Shown: positions 1 to 7,561, counted from the stretch's first letter. The stretch: DNA of 64,000 nt from Geobacillus genomosp. 3 (GCF_000445995.2 NC_022080.4:1674001-1738000); one strand, 5' to 3'. Made by a program: numbers and translations. The notes: generated by a model not told the origin, from the sequence alone.

Positions 1-1503
1 CGATGACAACCGGCCGCTAACCTGATCGAGTTTATGTAACAACGTTTCGAGGTCGGGGGCGGTCATTTCAAGCTGGAGCTTGCCTCGCCGCATCACTTTC
101 GTTAACTCCTTTAAGCTGTCCGGCAGCCGAAGCAGCATCCCGCCGTAGTCGGCAACGCGCCGCCACGCTGTCTCCGCCACCCGGTCAGGCCGAAGACGGT
201 CCTTCAACAGCTTCCGCCCAAACGGCTCCGCCACATCCATGATGCGAAACTGCGGATCAAGCGTTTCCACCACCCCTTCAACGGTCAGCAACGCTTTCCC
301 TAGCAGCGTTAAGTCGCTCGGAATGCGAATGCCATGGCGAAACGCTACCGTTAAAAGGTCTTCAACAGCTTCACCGAGACTGATCTCACCAAGCGGGACG
401 CCGTAATATTTTTCCCGCAGCTCGTCGATATCGTCGCGCAGTTTCCCCTCATCGGCCCCATCCGGAACAAGCCCTAAGCCGTAAATCGCGTCCAACACCC
501 CATCAGTGCTTTGCCGCATCAAGGCGATAATGAGGGATGAAAGATGGTGCTTGACATTCGGACGGAGACGGCCCATCAAGCCGAAATCAATAAAGACAAG
601 CGCTCCATCAGGGAGAACGAACACATTTCCAGGATGGGGGTCGCCATGAAAAAATCCGTACTCAAACATTTGCTTTAACACCGCTGTGGTCAACCGTTCC
701 GCCAATGTTTTGAAAGAGTGCCCTTCTGCTTTTAGCCGCTCGATTTCCCCGAGCTTGATCCCTTCGACGTATTCCATCGTAAGCACGTTTTTCGTTGTAT
801 AATCCCAAAAGACGCCAGGCACGTATACCGTCGGATCACCGGCAAACTGTTCGGCGAACGCTGCCGCATGGCGCGCTTCAATGGTGTAATCGAGTTCTTG
901 CCGCAGCGATTTCGCCAGCTCGTCAACGATTTCGGACAGCCGGTACGATGCGGCCCAATCTAAGCGCCGTTCTGCAAGCATGGCCAAGTCCTGCAAAATT
1001 TCCAAATCGGTCTCAATCCGGGCGGAAATGTGCGGACGCTGTACTTTCACCGCCACCGGCTGCCCGGAGGGAAGAACGGCCCGGTGAACTTGTCCAAGAG
1101 AAGCGGCCGCAAGCGGCGTATCGGCAAAAGAGCGGAACAGCACCTCAAGCGGGCCGCCAAGCTCTGTCTCCACAATCTGACGGACATCGGCAAACGGAAA
1201 CGGCGGAACTTGGTCTTGCAGTTTTTCCAGTTCACGGATGATATGATCAGGGATCAAATCGGGCCGCGTGCTGGCAATCTGCCCAAGCTTCACAAATGTC
1301 GGCCCAAGCTCCTCGAGCACGAGGCGGATCCGTTCCCCGACCGTTTTTCCTTCCCGTTTTCCCCGTTCCGAACGCCAGCGCGGCGGCAAGGACAAAACGG
1401 ACGCAAAGCCGAGATCATCGACGATCATCCCGAATCCGTGCCGAAGCAATGCACTGGCAATTTCATGATAACGGCCAAGATGGCGCACCCGTTTCCCGAT
1501 CAT
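1..1503 (-). CDS. AarF/UbiB (ABC1) family protein kinase-like protein, C-terminus cut by window edge
   Basis: The reading frame starts at ATG 1503 behind an AAGGGAG site and runs off the left edge, so about 500 residues are visible. Family landmarks are in order: the KLGQ motif near residue 72, the AAASLGQ alanine-rich loop near 120, the VAVKVQ lysine motif shortly after, HGDPHPGN near 285 and the metal-binding DFG in IDFGLMG. These define the ABC1/ADCK/UbiB atypical kinases, which support isoprenoid quinone synthesis or membrane lipid homeostasis. Bacillaceae make menaquinone, so a role in ubiquinone synthesis is not implied. A phasin-like gene lies 45 bp upstream on the same strand and is probably co-transcribed. 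The family call is secure and the physiological role is inferred. Confidence 0.9.
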   Translation of the reverse strand, partial: MIGKRVRHLGRYHEIASALLRHGFGMIVDDLGFASVLSLPPRWRSERGKREGKTVGERIRLVLEELGPTFVKLGQIASTRPDLIPDHIIRELEKLQDQVPPFPFADVRQIVETELGGPLEVLFRSFADTPLAAASLGQVHRAVLPSGQPVAVKVQRPHISARIETDLEILQDLAMLAERRLDWAASYRLSEIVDELAKSLRQELDYTIEARHAAAFAEQFAGDPTVYVPGVFWDYTTKNVLTMEYVEGIKLGEIERLKAEGHSFKTLAERLTTAVLKQMFEYGFFHGDPHPGNVFVLPDGALVFIDFGLMGRLRPNVKHHLSSLIIALMRQSTDGVLDAIYGLGLVPDGADEGKLRDDIDELREKYYGVPLGEISLGEAVEDLLTVAFRHGIRIPSDLTLLGKALLTVEGVVETLDPQFRIMDVAEPFGRKLLKDRLRPDRVAETAWRRVADYGGMLLRLPDSLKELTKVMRRGKLQLEMTAPDLETLLHKLDQVSGRLSS

Positions 1504-1548
1504 CCGATCATCTCCCTTAGAGCGTCAAACAGCAGCCAAAAAAGCCCG

Positions 1549-1848
1549 TTACTCCCCGCTTTGTTCCCTTTCCTCAAGACGGCGGATCCGCTCCTCAAGC
1601 TGCCGCACCTCTTCCTTTGTCGCCAGGTCGAGCTTGTCAATCACCTGTTTGATTTGTTCGCGCACCAACCGCTGCACTTCTGTTTTTCGTGCTTCGGTTT
1701 GCTGCTTCCATTGATCGATCACTTCCTTCGATTCATCAAGCGACAGCTCCCCTTTTTTCACAAGCTCGTCCACGAGTTTTTCCACCTGCTCCTTGCTGGC
1801 AATGGCGAGACCAAGTCCAAACGCCAACCCTTTTTTCAAAATGCTCAT
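1549..1848 (-). CDS. Phasin-like coiled-coil protein
   Basis: This 99-residue protein starts at ATG 1848 with a TAAGGAGGGG site; an upstream in-frame extension lacks a site and is ignored. A short hydrophobic N-terminus (GLAFGLGLAIAS) is followed by a long, highly charged, heptad-rich helix that ends in EERIRRLEEREQ. The layout matches phasin/polyhydroxyalkanoate-granule-associated and related helical proteins often found next to AarF genes in Bacillaceae. No PHA synthase is present here, so granule binding is not claimed. It is probably in one transcript with the downstream kinase gene. Confidence 0.7.
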   Translation of the reverse strand: MSILKKGLAFGLGLAIASKEQVEKLVDELVKKGELSLDESKEVIDQWKQQTEARKTEVQRLVREQIKQVIDKLDLATKEEVRQLEERIRRLEEREQSGE

Positions 1849-2003
1849 CCATTTTCCCCTCCTTATGTTAATCCTTTTCCTTATTGTACCATTGCTTGCC
1901 GATCCGTGTCGAGTTAGGCGGCAGCCCTTTGTATTTGTATAAGAGGCGGGGCGATGCGGCATGCTATCTACCGTTGGACAACGATGCAAAGGAGGAGATT
2001 TTG

Positions 2004-2852
2004 ATGGCTGATGAACCATTGCATTACGGGGAAGACTATCATTTTATTCCTGCGACATCTGCAGCAAGCGGCGTCGGGGTCAGCGTATTGCCTGACCTGT
2101 ACTGCCATACAATCCAAATCGTCAACATTTGCCTAGTCGGCCACCCTGACGATGGCACATTCGTATTGATCGATGCGGGGATGCCAGGATCAGCGGACGA
2201 CATTGTTTCGGTTATTGAAAACCGCTTTGGCAGCGGCAGCCGCCCGCAAGCCATTATTTTAACCCACGGCCATTTTGACCATGTCGGGGCGTTGGTTGAG
2301 CTCATCCAGGAATGGAATGTGCCGGTGTACGCCCATAAAGACGAACTGCCGTATTTGACCGGCAAGGCGCGTTATCCCGAACCGGACGCGTCCGTTGAAG
2401 GGGGGATTCTCGCCAAAATTTCACCGTTTTTCCCAAACGAACCAATTCAACTGGGCGATCACGTTCATCCGCTTCCAGAGGATGGCACCGTCCCGCATTT
2501 GCCGGAGTTCCGCTGGCTGCACACACCTGGGCACACACCAGGCCACATCTCTTTGTTCCGCCCGCGCGATGCGGCTTTAATCGCTGGCGATGCGTTTGTC
2601 ACCGTCCGTCAAGACTCGCTGTACAAAGTGTTGACCCAACAAACCGACATTACCGGCCCGCCGCGCTACTATACCATCGACTGGACGGCTGCCCGTGAAT
2701 CAGTCCGGAAATTGGCTGCACTCTTCCCATCGGTCGCTGTCACAGGGCACGGCGCCCCAGTAGCAGGAGAGGAATTGCGTGAGGGGCTGACAAAACTCGC
2801 CCGCGATTTTGACCGCCTTGCCGTTCCCGATTACGGGAAGTACGTCCATTGA
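2004..2852 (+). CDS. MBL-fold metallo-hydrolase
   Basis: This 282-residue protein starts at ATG 2004 behind AAAGGAGGAG, in preference to an upstream in-frame ATG without a site. The metallo-beta-lactamase signature THGHFDH is followed by HTPGHTPGH, a GDAF aspartate and a late GHG histidine, so the full dinuclear metal site is present. The substrate is unknown: the fold covers lactonases, glyoxalase-II-like enzymes and others. No signal peptide is visible, which points to a cytoplasmic enzyme. It is transcribed alone, divergently from the phasin-like gene, with only about 155 bp between the two starts. Confidence 0.85.
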   Translation: MADEPLHYGEDYHFIPATSAASGVGVSVLPDLYCHTIQIVNICLVGHPDDGTFVLIDAGMPGSADDIVSVIENRFGSGSRPQAIILTHGHFDHVGALVELIQEWNVPVYAHKDELPYLTGKARYPEPDASVEGGILAKISPFFPNEPIQLGDHVHPLPEDGTVPHLPEFRWLHTPGHTPGHISLFRPRDAALIAGDAFVTVRQDSLYKVLTQQTDITGPPRYYTIDWTAARESVRKLAALFPSVAVTGHGAPVAGEELREGLTKLARDFDRLAVPDYGKYVH

Positions 2853-2936
2853 GTGAACACTCTCCCATCTACGCCCATGCTAGGAAACGAAAGGCTTCCC
2901 GGTTCGAAAAGATCCATAAGCGTGCCATTCTTCAAG

Positions 2937-2966
2937 ACAAAAGGGTGTCCAACTGGGACACCCTTA
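2937..2966 (-). terminator. Rho-independent terminator after the HMA-like gene
   Basis: A perfect 10-bp stem (AAGGGTGTCC paired with GGACACCCTT) has a 5-nt loop. Read on the minus strand, the T-rich tract follows the stem, so it mainly ends transcription of the minus-strand gene at 3000-3206. It may also act on the convergent MBL gene. Confidence 0.75.
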
Positions 2967-2999
2967 CGCAGTTGAATAGCGGGGCGCAAAGACGCCTCG

Positions 3000-3206
3000 C
3001 TACTGAAAACGAAAGCCGTGCTGCTGCAACGTTAAGACGATGCGTTCTTTCGAAATCTTTTTCTCATCAAATTGAATCTTCACTTCCCCATCCTCTGTAT
3101 CGACGAGCGAACGCTCCACGCCATCGAGCCCGCTAAGGAGTCGTTCAATGCGGGCAATAGGCTGCGGCGATGTCGCTCCGTCAATATAAAAGGTAGCTTC
3201 AGCCAT
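3000..3206 (-). CDS. Heavy-metal-associated-like domain protein lacking the CxxC motif
   Basis: This 68-residue protein starts at ATG 3206 behind AAGGAGGG. Its pattern (TFYIDGATSPQPIARIERLL, then GVERSLVD, GEVKIQFD and a last KERIVLTLQQHGF) follows the beta-alpha-beta-beta-alpha-beta plan of CopZ/MerP-type HMA domains. The position of the metal-binding CxxC is occupied by TSPQ, and the protein has no cysteine at all. It therefore cannot bind soft metals in the usual way. It could be a divergent HMA fold used for protein contact. The family assignment rests on pattern only. Confidence 0.6.
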   Translation of the reverse strand: MAEATFYIDGATSPQPIARIERLLSGLDGVERSLVDTEDGEVKIQFDEKKISKERIVLTLQQHGFRFQ

Positions 3207-3309
3207 CGTCTTCCCTCCTTCTCTTCTTCAGAAACATGCCGTTCCCGTCGCTTATTTTCCCCGATTCGCTCCCTCATAAACGAGGCACATCGTACCGTTC
3301 GTGATAATA

Positions 3310-3343
3310 CAAAAAAAGATGGCAAGAGTCACTTGCTCTTACC
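3310..3343 (-). terminator. Terminator of the 5S-tRNA operon
   Basis: On the minus strand an 8-bp stem (GGTAAGAG with CTCTTGCC) with a 7-nt loop is followed by ATC and seven T. It lies just after the last tRNA of the cluster and ends the operon. Confidence 0.85.
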
Positions 3344-3358
3344 ATCCCATATCAAAAA

Positions 3359-3432
3359 TGGGCCTAAGTGGACTTGAACCACCGACCTCACGCTTATCAG
3401 GCGTGCGCTCTGACCAGCTGAGCTATAGGCCC
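3359..3432 (-). tRNA. tRNA-Ile (GAT)
   Basis: The minus strand folds into a full cloverleaf with acceptor GGGCCTA/TAGGCCC, anticodon loop CTGATAA and TTCAAGT T-loop. The anticodon GAT reads ATC/ATT (Ile). The 3' CCA is not encoded. It is the last tRNA of the cluster. Confidence 0.95.
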
Positions 3433-3450
3433 GTTTATGGAAAATAAAAA

Positions 3451-3532
3451 TGGAGGGGGACGGATTCGAACCGCCGAACCCAAAGGGAGCGGATTTACAG
3501 TCCGCCGCGTTTAGCCACTTCGCTACCCCTCC
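3451..3532 (-). tRNA. tRNA-Tyr (GTA)
   Basis: This is a class II tRNA with a long variable arm and acceptor GGAGGGG. The anticodon loop CTGTAAA gives anticodon GTA (Tyr), and the T-loop is TTCGAAT. The long variable arm is normal for bacterial tRNA-Tyr. Confidence 0.95.
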
Positions 3533-3542
3533 GTAATGGCGA

Positions 3543-3615
3543 TGCCGACTGCAGGACTTGAACCCGCAACCTACTGATTACGATTCAGTTGCTCTACCAA
3601 TTGAGCTAAGTCGGC
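3543..3615 (-). tRNA. tRNA-Thr (CGT)
   Basis: Acceptor GCCGACT pairs with AGTCGGC and the discriminator base is A. The anticodon loop ATCGTAA gives CGT, which reads ACG (Thr). This is a minor isoacceptor in many Firmicutes. Its 5' 24 nt are repeated downstream as a fragment at 3736-3759. Confidence 0.93.
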
Positions 3616-3632
3616 ATAATAGAAATAAAACG
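3592..3632. repeat. 41-bp direct repeat, copy 1 (5' part of tRNA-Thr plus leader)
   Basis: These 41 bp, covering the 5' half of tRNA-Thr and its upstream flank, recur identically at 3736-3776. The repeat implies a partial tRNA duplication or an element that used the tRNA 5' region. Confidence 0.85.
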
Positions 3633-3735
3633 TGGCTCATTGTTTGCCTACTGTGCCTCTTCCTCTAACAGCCCATTCACAGAAGCAGGATGCGTCGAGG
3701 CAACTCGCAGTCAATTCAATGATGTTGATGCTCGT

Positions 3736-3759
3736 CTCTACCAATTGAGCTAAGTCGGC
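3736..3759 (-). pseudogene. tRNA-Thr 5' fragment (pseudo-tRNA)
   Basis: Nucleotides 1-24 of tRNA-Thr(CGT) are repeated exactly (acceptor 5' strand and D-arm). The anticodon, T-arm and acceptor 3' strand are missing. The flank on its 5' side is also duplicated (to 3776). About 100 bp of unrelated sequence, with no gene that I recognise, separates it from the intact tRNA. Confidence 0.8.
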
Positions 3760-3776
3760 ATAATAGAAATAAAACG
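3736..3776. repeat. 41-bp direct repeat, copy 2
   Basis: Identical to 3592-3632. It lies between tRNA-Ser and the intact tRNA-Thr. Confidence 0.85.
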
Positions 3777-3787
3777 AGTTGGAACCA

Positions 3788-3880
3788 TGGCGGAGGAGGA
3801 GGGATTCGAACCCCCGCGGGCTGTGACACCCCTATCGGTTTTCGAAACCGACCCCTTCAGCCAGACTTGGGTACTCCTCC
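3788..3880 (-). tRNA. tRNA-Ser (CGA), CCA encoded
   Basis: Acceptor GGAGGAG pairs with CTCCTCC and a long variable arm is present. The anticodon loop TTCGAAA gives CGA, which reads TCG (Ser). It is the only tRNA of the cluster with an encoded 3' CCA. Confidence 0.94.
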
Positions 3881-3897
3881 ATAACTGTTTGGAGCGA

Positions 3898-3980
<83 letters not shown>

Positions 3981-3987
3981 ATAGAAG

Positions 3988-4059
3988 TGGAGCGTAGGGG
4001 ATTTGAACCCCTGACCTCTTCGCTGCCAGCGAAGCGTTCTCCCCCTGAACTAACGCCCC
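3988..4059 (-). tRNA. tRNA-Ala (GGC)
   Basis: Acceptor GGGGCGT pairs with ACGCTCC. The anticodon stem CTTCG/CGAAG holds the loop CTGGCAG, so the anticodon is GGC (Ala, GCC). Confidence 0.94.
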
Positions 4060-4066
4060 ATCATGG

Positions 4067-4138
4067 TGGAGTATACTGGGATCGAACCAGTGACCCCCAC
4101 GCTGTCAACGTGGTGCTCTCCCGCTGAGCTAATACTCC
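4067..4138 (-). tRNA. tRNA-Val (GAC)
   Basis: Acceptor GGAGTAT pairs with ATACTCC. The anticodon stem CCACG/CGTGG holds TTGACAG, so the anticodon is GAC (Val, GTC). It is the first tRNA after 5S rRNA. Confidence 0.94.
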
Positions 4139-4145
4139 ACGATAT

Positions 4146-4265
<120 letters not shown>

Positions 4266-4280
4266 ATGGCGACGATTTTT

Positions 4281-4308
4281 ATTATAAAGCAATCCAAAAG
4301 TTTGTCAA
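4281..4308 (-). promoter_or_regulatory. rrn P2-like promoter driving 5S rRNA
   Basis: A consensus -35 TTGACA (4303-4308) and a consensus -10 TATAAT (4281-4286) are 16 bp apart on the minus strand. Transcription would start close to 4274, within about 10 nt of the 5S gene. Confidence 0.85.
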
Positions 4309-4360
4309 GCTTTTTTGTATCTTTTATTCCAGCTCTTTCAGAATCGGAACGACAATGTAA

Positions 4361-4390
4361 AATCTACTATAAAAAAGCGAAAGAGTCAAC
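4361..4390 (-). promoter_or_regulatory. Possible upstream rrn P1-like promoter
   Basis: TTGACT (4385-4390) and TAGATT (4361-4366) are 18 bp apart on the minus strand, about 80 bp upstream of the P2-like promoter. Tandem promoters at this distance are typical of Bacillus rrn operons. The -10 match is weaker than that of P2. Confidence 0.5.
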
Positions 4391-4439
4391 CCTCTTTTTC
4401 ATTTTTTTTCGATCTTCACTGTCTCTTTCTCTAAAGTTC

Positions 4440-4469
4440 TTGTCATTCCCCTCTTTATACGCGTATAAT
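4440..4469 (+). promoter_or_regulatory. Promoter of the antisense (antitoxin-type) RNA
   Basis: TTGTCA (4440-4445) and TATAAT (4464-4469), 18 bp apart on the plus strand, are followed by no credible plus-strand protein gene. A structured transcript would end at the terminator near 4620. Confidence 0.65.
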
Positions 4470-4475
4470 AAAGGA

Positions 4476-4620
4476 AGAAGGAACGTACAATAAAGCAGGG
4501 CATTGGCGGCCACCAATGCCCTGTCCATACACAGCCGCTGCAAGAAGCGCAGTGGCCCAAGCCTCGGGAATCGTAACCTACCCTCGCCTCGGCCTAGCAG
4601 GGTGGGTTACTTTTTGTCTT
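4476..4620 (+). ncRNA. Candidate antisense antitoxin RNA (RatA/Bsr-like)
   Basis: The predicted transcript of about 145 nt begins after the TTGTCA/TATAAT promoter. It contains a perfect 11-bp hairpin at 4497-4524 (CAGGGCATTGG stem). It ends in a second strong hairpin (GTAACCTACCCT with AGGGTGGGTTAC, 4573-4610) followed by TTTTTGTCTTTT. Its 3' end overlaps the last codons and 3' region of the convergent toxin-like peptide at 4607-4696, the geometry of txpA/RatA-type type I systems. Expression is inferred, not shown. Confidence 0.55.
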
Positions 4621-4696
4621 TTGATACGGCGATCACCGCAACAACGAGTGACGCAAACGCAATCATGAGCGTCAGCGCATCGGCAATCGTCATCAT
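4607..4696 (-). CDS. Holin-like toxin peptide (type I TA candidate)
   Basis: A 29-residue peptide starts at ATG 4696 with an AAGGGGGG site 8 nt upstream. It is a short N-terminus, one hydrophobic segment (ADALTLMIAFASLVVAVIAV) and a charged SKDKK tail. The DALTLMIAFASL core is typical of the putative holin-like toxin peptides of Firmicutes. Its minus-strand promoter is visible upstream, and a structured antisense RNA converges on its 3' end. It would act in the membrane. It is too short for routine gene callers. Confidence 0.75.
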   Translation of the reverse strand: MMTIADALTLMIAFASLVVAVIAVSKDKK

Positions 4697-4761
4697 CAGC
4701 ACCACCCCCCTTCGTTCAGGGAGTGGCCACCGCCCACCCTGCATCTAGCTGTGCATGTTTC

Positions 4762-4790
4762 ATTATACCATCAAATCAGGAAAATGCGAA
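4762..4790 (-). promoter_or_regulatory. Promoter of the holin-like toxin gene
   Basis: TTCGCA (4785-4790) and a consensus TATAAT (4762-4767) are 17 bp apart on the minus strand. The 5' leader of about 60 nt can form a CAGGG/CCCTG hairpin upstream of the ribosome binding site, which might restrain translation. Confidence 0.6.
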
Positions 4791-4900
4791 TATATATTCG
4801 CGTCTTCATTGAAAATTAGGAATGTTTCCCTACCCGAGGGATCCCACCAATCTTGCCTGTTACTTCACGTCGCATCTCCACGATCCCTCCTCTCCGTTTC

Positions 4901-5140
4901 TTACAGCCGCTGAAACTCCGGCGTTTTCATCAAGCGCCCAAAAAACCGTTGTTTCGCTTGTCGATATTCTTCCATGTTTTTCCTTCGTGTTGCTTTTTCA
5001 GCTCATCATATTCGACTCTATACCGATCGTTGGCCAGCAACACGTCACGAAACTTCCAAAATAGATCAAGTTCCGAATCGATGGCCGTCAGCTGCACTCC
5101 TAGCGGCAAATCCGTTTTGTCCCTTTTCCGCATAAAAATA
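4901..5140 (-). pseudogene. GrpB-like (UPF0157) C-terminal remnant with frameshift
   Basis: The minus strand encodes a GrpB-type C-terminus: LFWKFRDVLLANDRYRVEYDELKKQ in one frame, then FFGRLMKTPEFQRL and a TAA at 4901 in another. The switch occurs in a run of six T (GGTTTTTTGGG), so one lost T explains it. The N-terminal two thirds are missing; their place is taken by the start of the plus-strand gene at 5212. I read this as a dead 3' fragment. Confidence 0.6.
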
Positions 5141-5211
5141 ATTTGTATAAAATCCGCGTTTTTCCGAATAATGACGATAGGTGAGTCCCGCTGTTTCAAG
5201 GAGGAAAAAAG

Positions 5212-5844
5212 GTGGAACAAATAAGACAACAACGTATTCACGGGCTGTTGTTGCTGATCGTCGCCGCCGTGTTCGTTTGGTCGGTGATTCGCCCGGCCAG
5301 CTATGCGGTATGGGCGCTTGAGGTCACCCCGGCACTCATCGGGCTTGTTATCATCATCGCTTTGTATCGGCGCTTTCGGCTGACAACGATGTCGTATGCC
5401 ATCATCGCCATGCTGGCGATCCTCATGTTGATCGGCGGCCATTATATTTACTCTAAAGTTCCTTTTTTCAACTGGATCAAAGATGCGTTCCATTTCGAAC
5501 GCAACCATTATGACCGGTTTGGCCATTTTCTCAAAGGGACGTTTGCCATCGTCCTGAGGGAGATCGTGCTAAGGAAAACGCCGCTGTCGCGCGGCTCTTG
5601 GCTTTTTACAATCGTCACAAGCATGTCACTCGCCATCGCCGCCTTGTATGAAATCATCGAATGGCTCGTTTCCATCATCTCTAAGGGAGGAAGGGCATCG
5701 AAGGATTTTTTGGGCACGCAAGGCGATATTTGGGACACGCAATGGGATATGTTATGTGCATTGATCGGGACGATCGTCGCCTTGCTGTTGCTTTCAAGAT
5801 GGCACGACCGGCAGCTTGCGCGGTTGGATCAGCCCCCTAGCTAG
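5212..5844 (+). CDS. DUF2238-type integral membrane protein (YjdF-like)
   Basis: This 210-residue protein starts at GTG 5212 behind AAGGAGGAA. About five or six membrane segments are visible (roughly residues 10-25, 36-52, 60-77, 100-120, 130-152, 180-198). The conserved middle has HFERNHYDRFGHFLKG, then ALYEIIEWL and GTQGDIWDTQWDM. These acidic and histidine motifs are characteristic of the DUF2238/YjdF family of inner membrane proteins of unknown function. It is a single gene ended by a strong bidirectional terminator. Confidence 0.8.
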   Translation: MEQIRQQRIHGLLLLIVAAVFVWSVIRPASYAVWALEVTPALIGLVIIIALYRRFRLTTMSYAIIAMLAILMLIGGHYIYSKVPFFNWIKDAFHFERNHYDRFGHFLKGTFAIVLREIVLRKTPLSRGSWLFTIVTSMSLAIAALYEIIEWLVSIISKGGRASKDFLGTQGDIWDTQWDMLCALIGTIVALLLLSRWHDRQLARLDQPPS

Positions 5845-5850
5845 GCCAAG

Positions 5851-5892
5851 AAAACAGCGGCTTCCCCTTTCAAATAGGGGGCCGCTGTTTTT
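5851..5892. terminator. Bidirectional terminator
   Basis: The stem AAAACAGCGGC pairs with GCCGCTGTTTT, with further CCCC/GGGG pairing inside. T tracts follow on both strands, so it serves the convergent genes ending at 5844 and 5891. Confidence 0.9.
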
Positions 5893-7561
5893 ATTTCACC
5901 CTGTACAAGTAAATCGTCCACGCCGACTCAGCGGATGTGAATACGCGGTCGAGCACAAGCCTGTTTTCCGCCGCGTTATCGATCGGAACGGCCGAGAAAA
6001 CGTAGCGGCCGCCCATCTTTTTCAACTGTTCTGTATTCAGCTGCAAGTTCTTCAGCCGCTGTTTCGAATGTTTCGTGAACATGTACCGCTTCCCAAGTTC
6101 TGCGGTGAAGATGTAGCAACGCCCGCCCCATTCGTCAAAATACGTGCGGATCGTTTTGCTTTTGGCCAGTTCACGTTCTATGATTTTGCGGAACTCGTAT
6201 TTGTATGACAGCGGGTAAAAGTTGTTGTACGTATCGAGCGTGTAAAACCCGTTGTATTGGGCGATAGCCGGGTGGATGCCGATGCTCACGACGCGGTAAT
6301 CGGCTACGGGAAGCCCGATGTATTCTTTGATGTCTTGGAACTGTTTTTCCGCGTAAAATTGCTTTACCGTCGGCTCATAGCGGAAGACGATTTCTTCATT
6401 GATCAAAAACACGAAGATCACTTGGGCCGCCAGCAGCCGTTTCGCCCACTTTTTCCCGTTTCCACTATATTGCCACATGATTTTCAACGCCAGCGCAAAC
6501 TGCACATAAATGATCATCGGCCGCAAAAAATGAAAGCGGGCAAAGTTAAACGTATCCAAAAAATGAAACCGCTCCGTAAGCGGCAGCCATCCTTTATAAA
6601 ACCAAAAGGCGTACCATGCGGACAATGCGAAGTTCAACGCGAACAAAAACAGAAACGCCCGCTCCTGCTTCCATCGTTTTTTCACGAAAACGAGATACAA
6701 CGCCACCAACCAAGTTGGCAAAATAAAAAACGTATGCTCGGTCATGACATGATGGTGGCCGAGAAGAAAGTTTTTCCACGTCAAGCGGACGCAATGCCAA
6801 AATGTCAGGCGGGCATGGAAGTATTCATCCCGGCTCGTCGGCTCATCTTCCCATAAAAACGAGTAGACAAGCCGGTACTCGACAAGCAAGTAAAGCAGCG
6901 TCATATACGCGATCGAGGTGAAGAACCGAACGTTCCATCCCCTTCCGCGCAGCACATCAACAAGCCAAAAAACGCCCATGGCGGCAAGAAAAAAGAAAAA
7001 TCCGAGCACAAAACTAGAATAAAACGGGAGAAGCGTGAGCGCTGCGTAATGTCTCCACTTCCCCTCACCTTTTCGAATGCTTAAAAACGCCCAAAGCGCC
7101 AGCGGCATGCCTAACGTGCTTAACATCCCCGACGGCCAAAAAAGCGTCAGCGCAAACGCCAGCGCCACCCCGATGCGGACGGCCATCCAGCGTGGATCAG
7201 TTAAAAAATGCGTCTTTAACAGCAAATACATGCCCAAAAACGCCACGACCCTTGTGATCGTTTGACTGAGTGCATACGCGGTCATCGTCGGAAACAAGGC
7301 GTGCAGCCAGACGATGCCGGTCAGCTCCGAGCCGAGGGCGTTTCTTGACAATTGGCCGTTAGCGATTTGCGGAATCGTCGCGTCAAGCGGCCCAGTGATT
7401 TGCCCGCTCTCAGCAAGCACTTTGTACCAGGCGATATTGGAATCCAAGTTATCGTGCACGCGAATATGAGCGTTTTCGCCAAGGAGAAAGAGCGGGGACA
7501 CATAAATGGCGATGACGCCAAGCGCCAATAGGAAAAACCGTCGTTCTCGCTGTTCGGTCAC
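5891..7561 (-). CDS. Large polytopic membrane protein, YkoS/DUF6044-like
   Basis: The 556-residue protein probably starts at GTG 7561, about 10 nt after an AGGAG; GTG codons at 7570 and 7567 sit too close to that site. It has roughly ten or more hydrophobic segments and conserved stretches such as HDNLDSNIAWYKVL after the first membrane helix and ARFHFLRPMIIY in the middle. An extracellular loop after the first helix with an acidic motif resembles GT-C glycosyltransferase architecture, but no sugar-transfer motif can be proven here. It resembles B. subtilis YkoS. Function unknown. Confidence 0.7.
   Translation of the reverse strand: MTEQRERRFFLLALGVIAIYVSPLFLLGENAHIRVHDNLDSNIAWYKVLAESGQITGPLDATIPQIANGQLSRNALGSELTGIVWLHALFPTMTAYALSQTITRVVAFLGMYLLLKTHFLTDPRWMAVRIGVALAFALTLFWPSGMLSTLGMPLALWAFLSIRKGEGKWRHYAALTLLPFYSSFVLGFFFFLAAMGVFWLVDVLRGRGWNVRFFTSIAYMTLLYLLVEYRLVYSFLWEDEPTSRDEYFHARLTFWHCVRLTWKNFLLGHHHVMTEHTFFILPTWLVALYLVFVKKRWKQERAFLFLFALNFALSAWYAFWFYKGWLPLTERFHFLDTFNFARFHFLRPMIIYVQFALALKIMWQYSGNGKKWAKRLLAAQVIFVFLINEEIVFRYEPTVKQFYAEKQFQDIKEYIGLPVADYRVVSIGIHPAIAQYNGFYTLDTYNNFYPLSYKYEFRKIIERELAKSKTIRTYFDEWGGRCYIFTAELGKRYMFTKHSKQRLKNLQLNTEQLKKMGGRYVFSAVPIDNAAENRLVLDRVFTSAESAWTIYLYRVK

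Noticed and set aside
1030..1917. A 295-codon plus-strand frame
   Set aside because: It lies antisense to the AarF-like and phasin-like genes, whose motifs and start sites are clear; it has no family features.
2849..3136. A 95-codon plus-strand gene after the MBL gene
   Set aside because: It overlaps the terminator and the HMA-like gene on the other strand and has no ribosome binding site.
4930..5526. A full 198-codon minus-strand gene
   Set aside because: Only its last third looks like GrpB; the first part is antisense to the DUF2238 gene and has no meaningful similarity.
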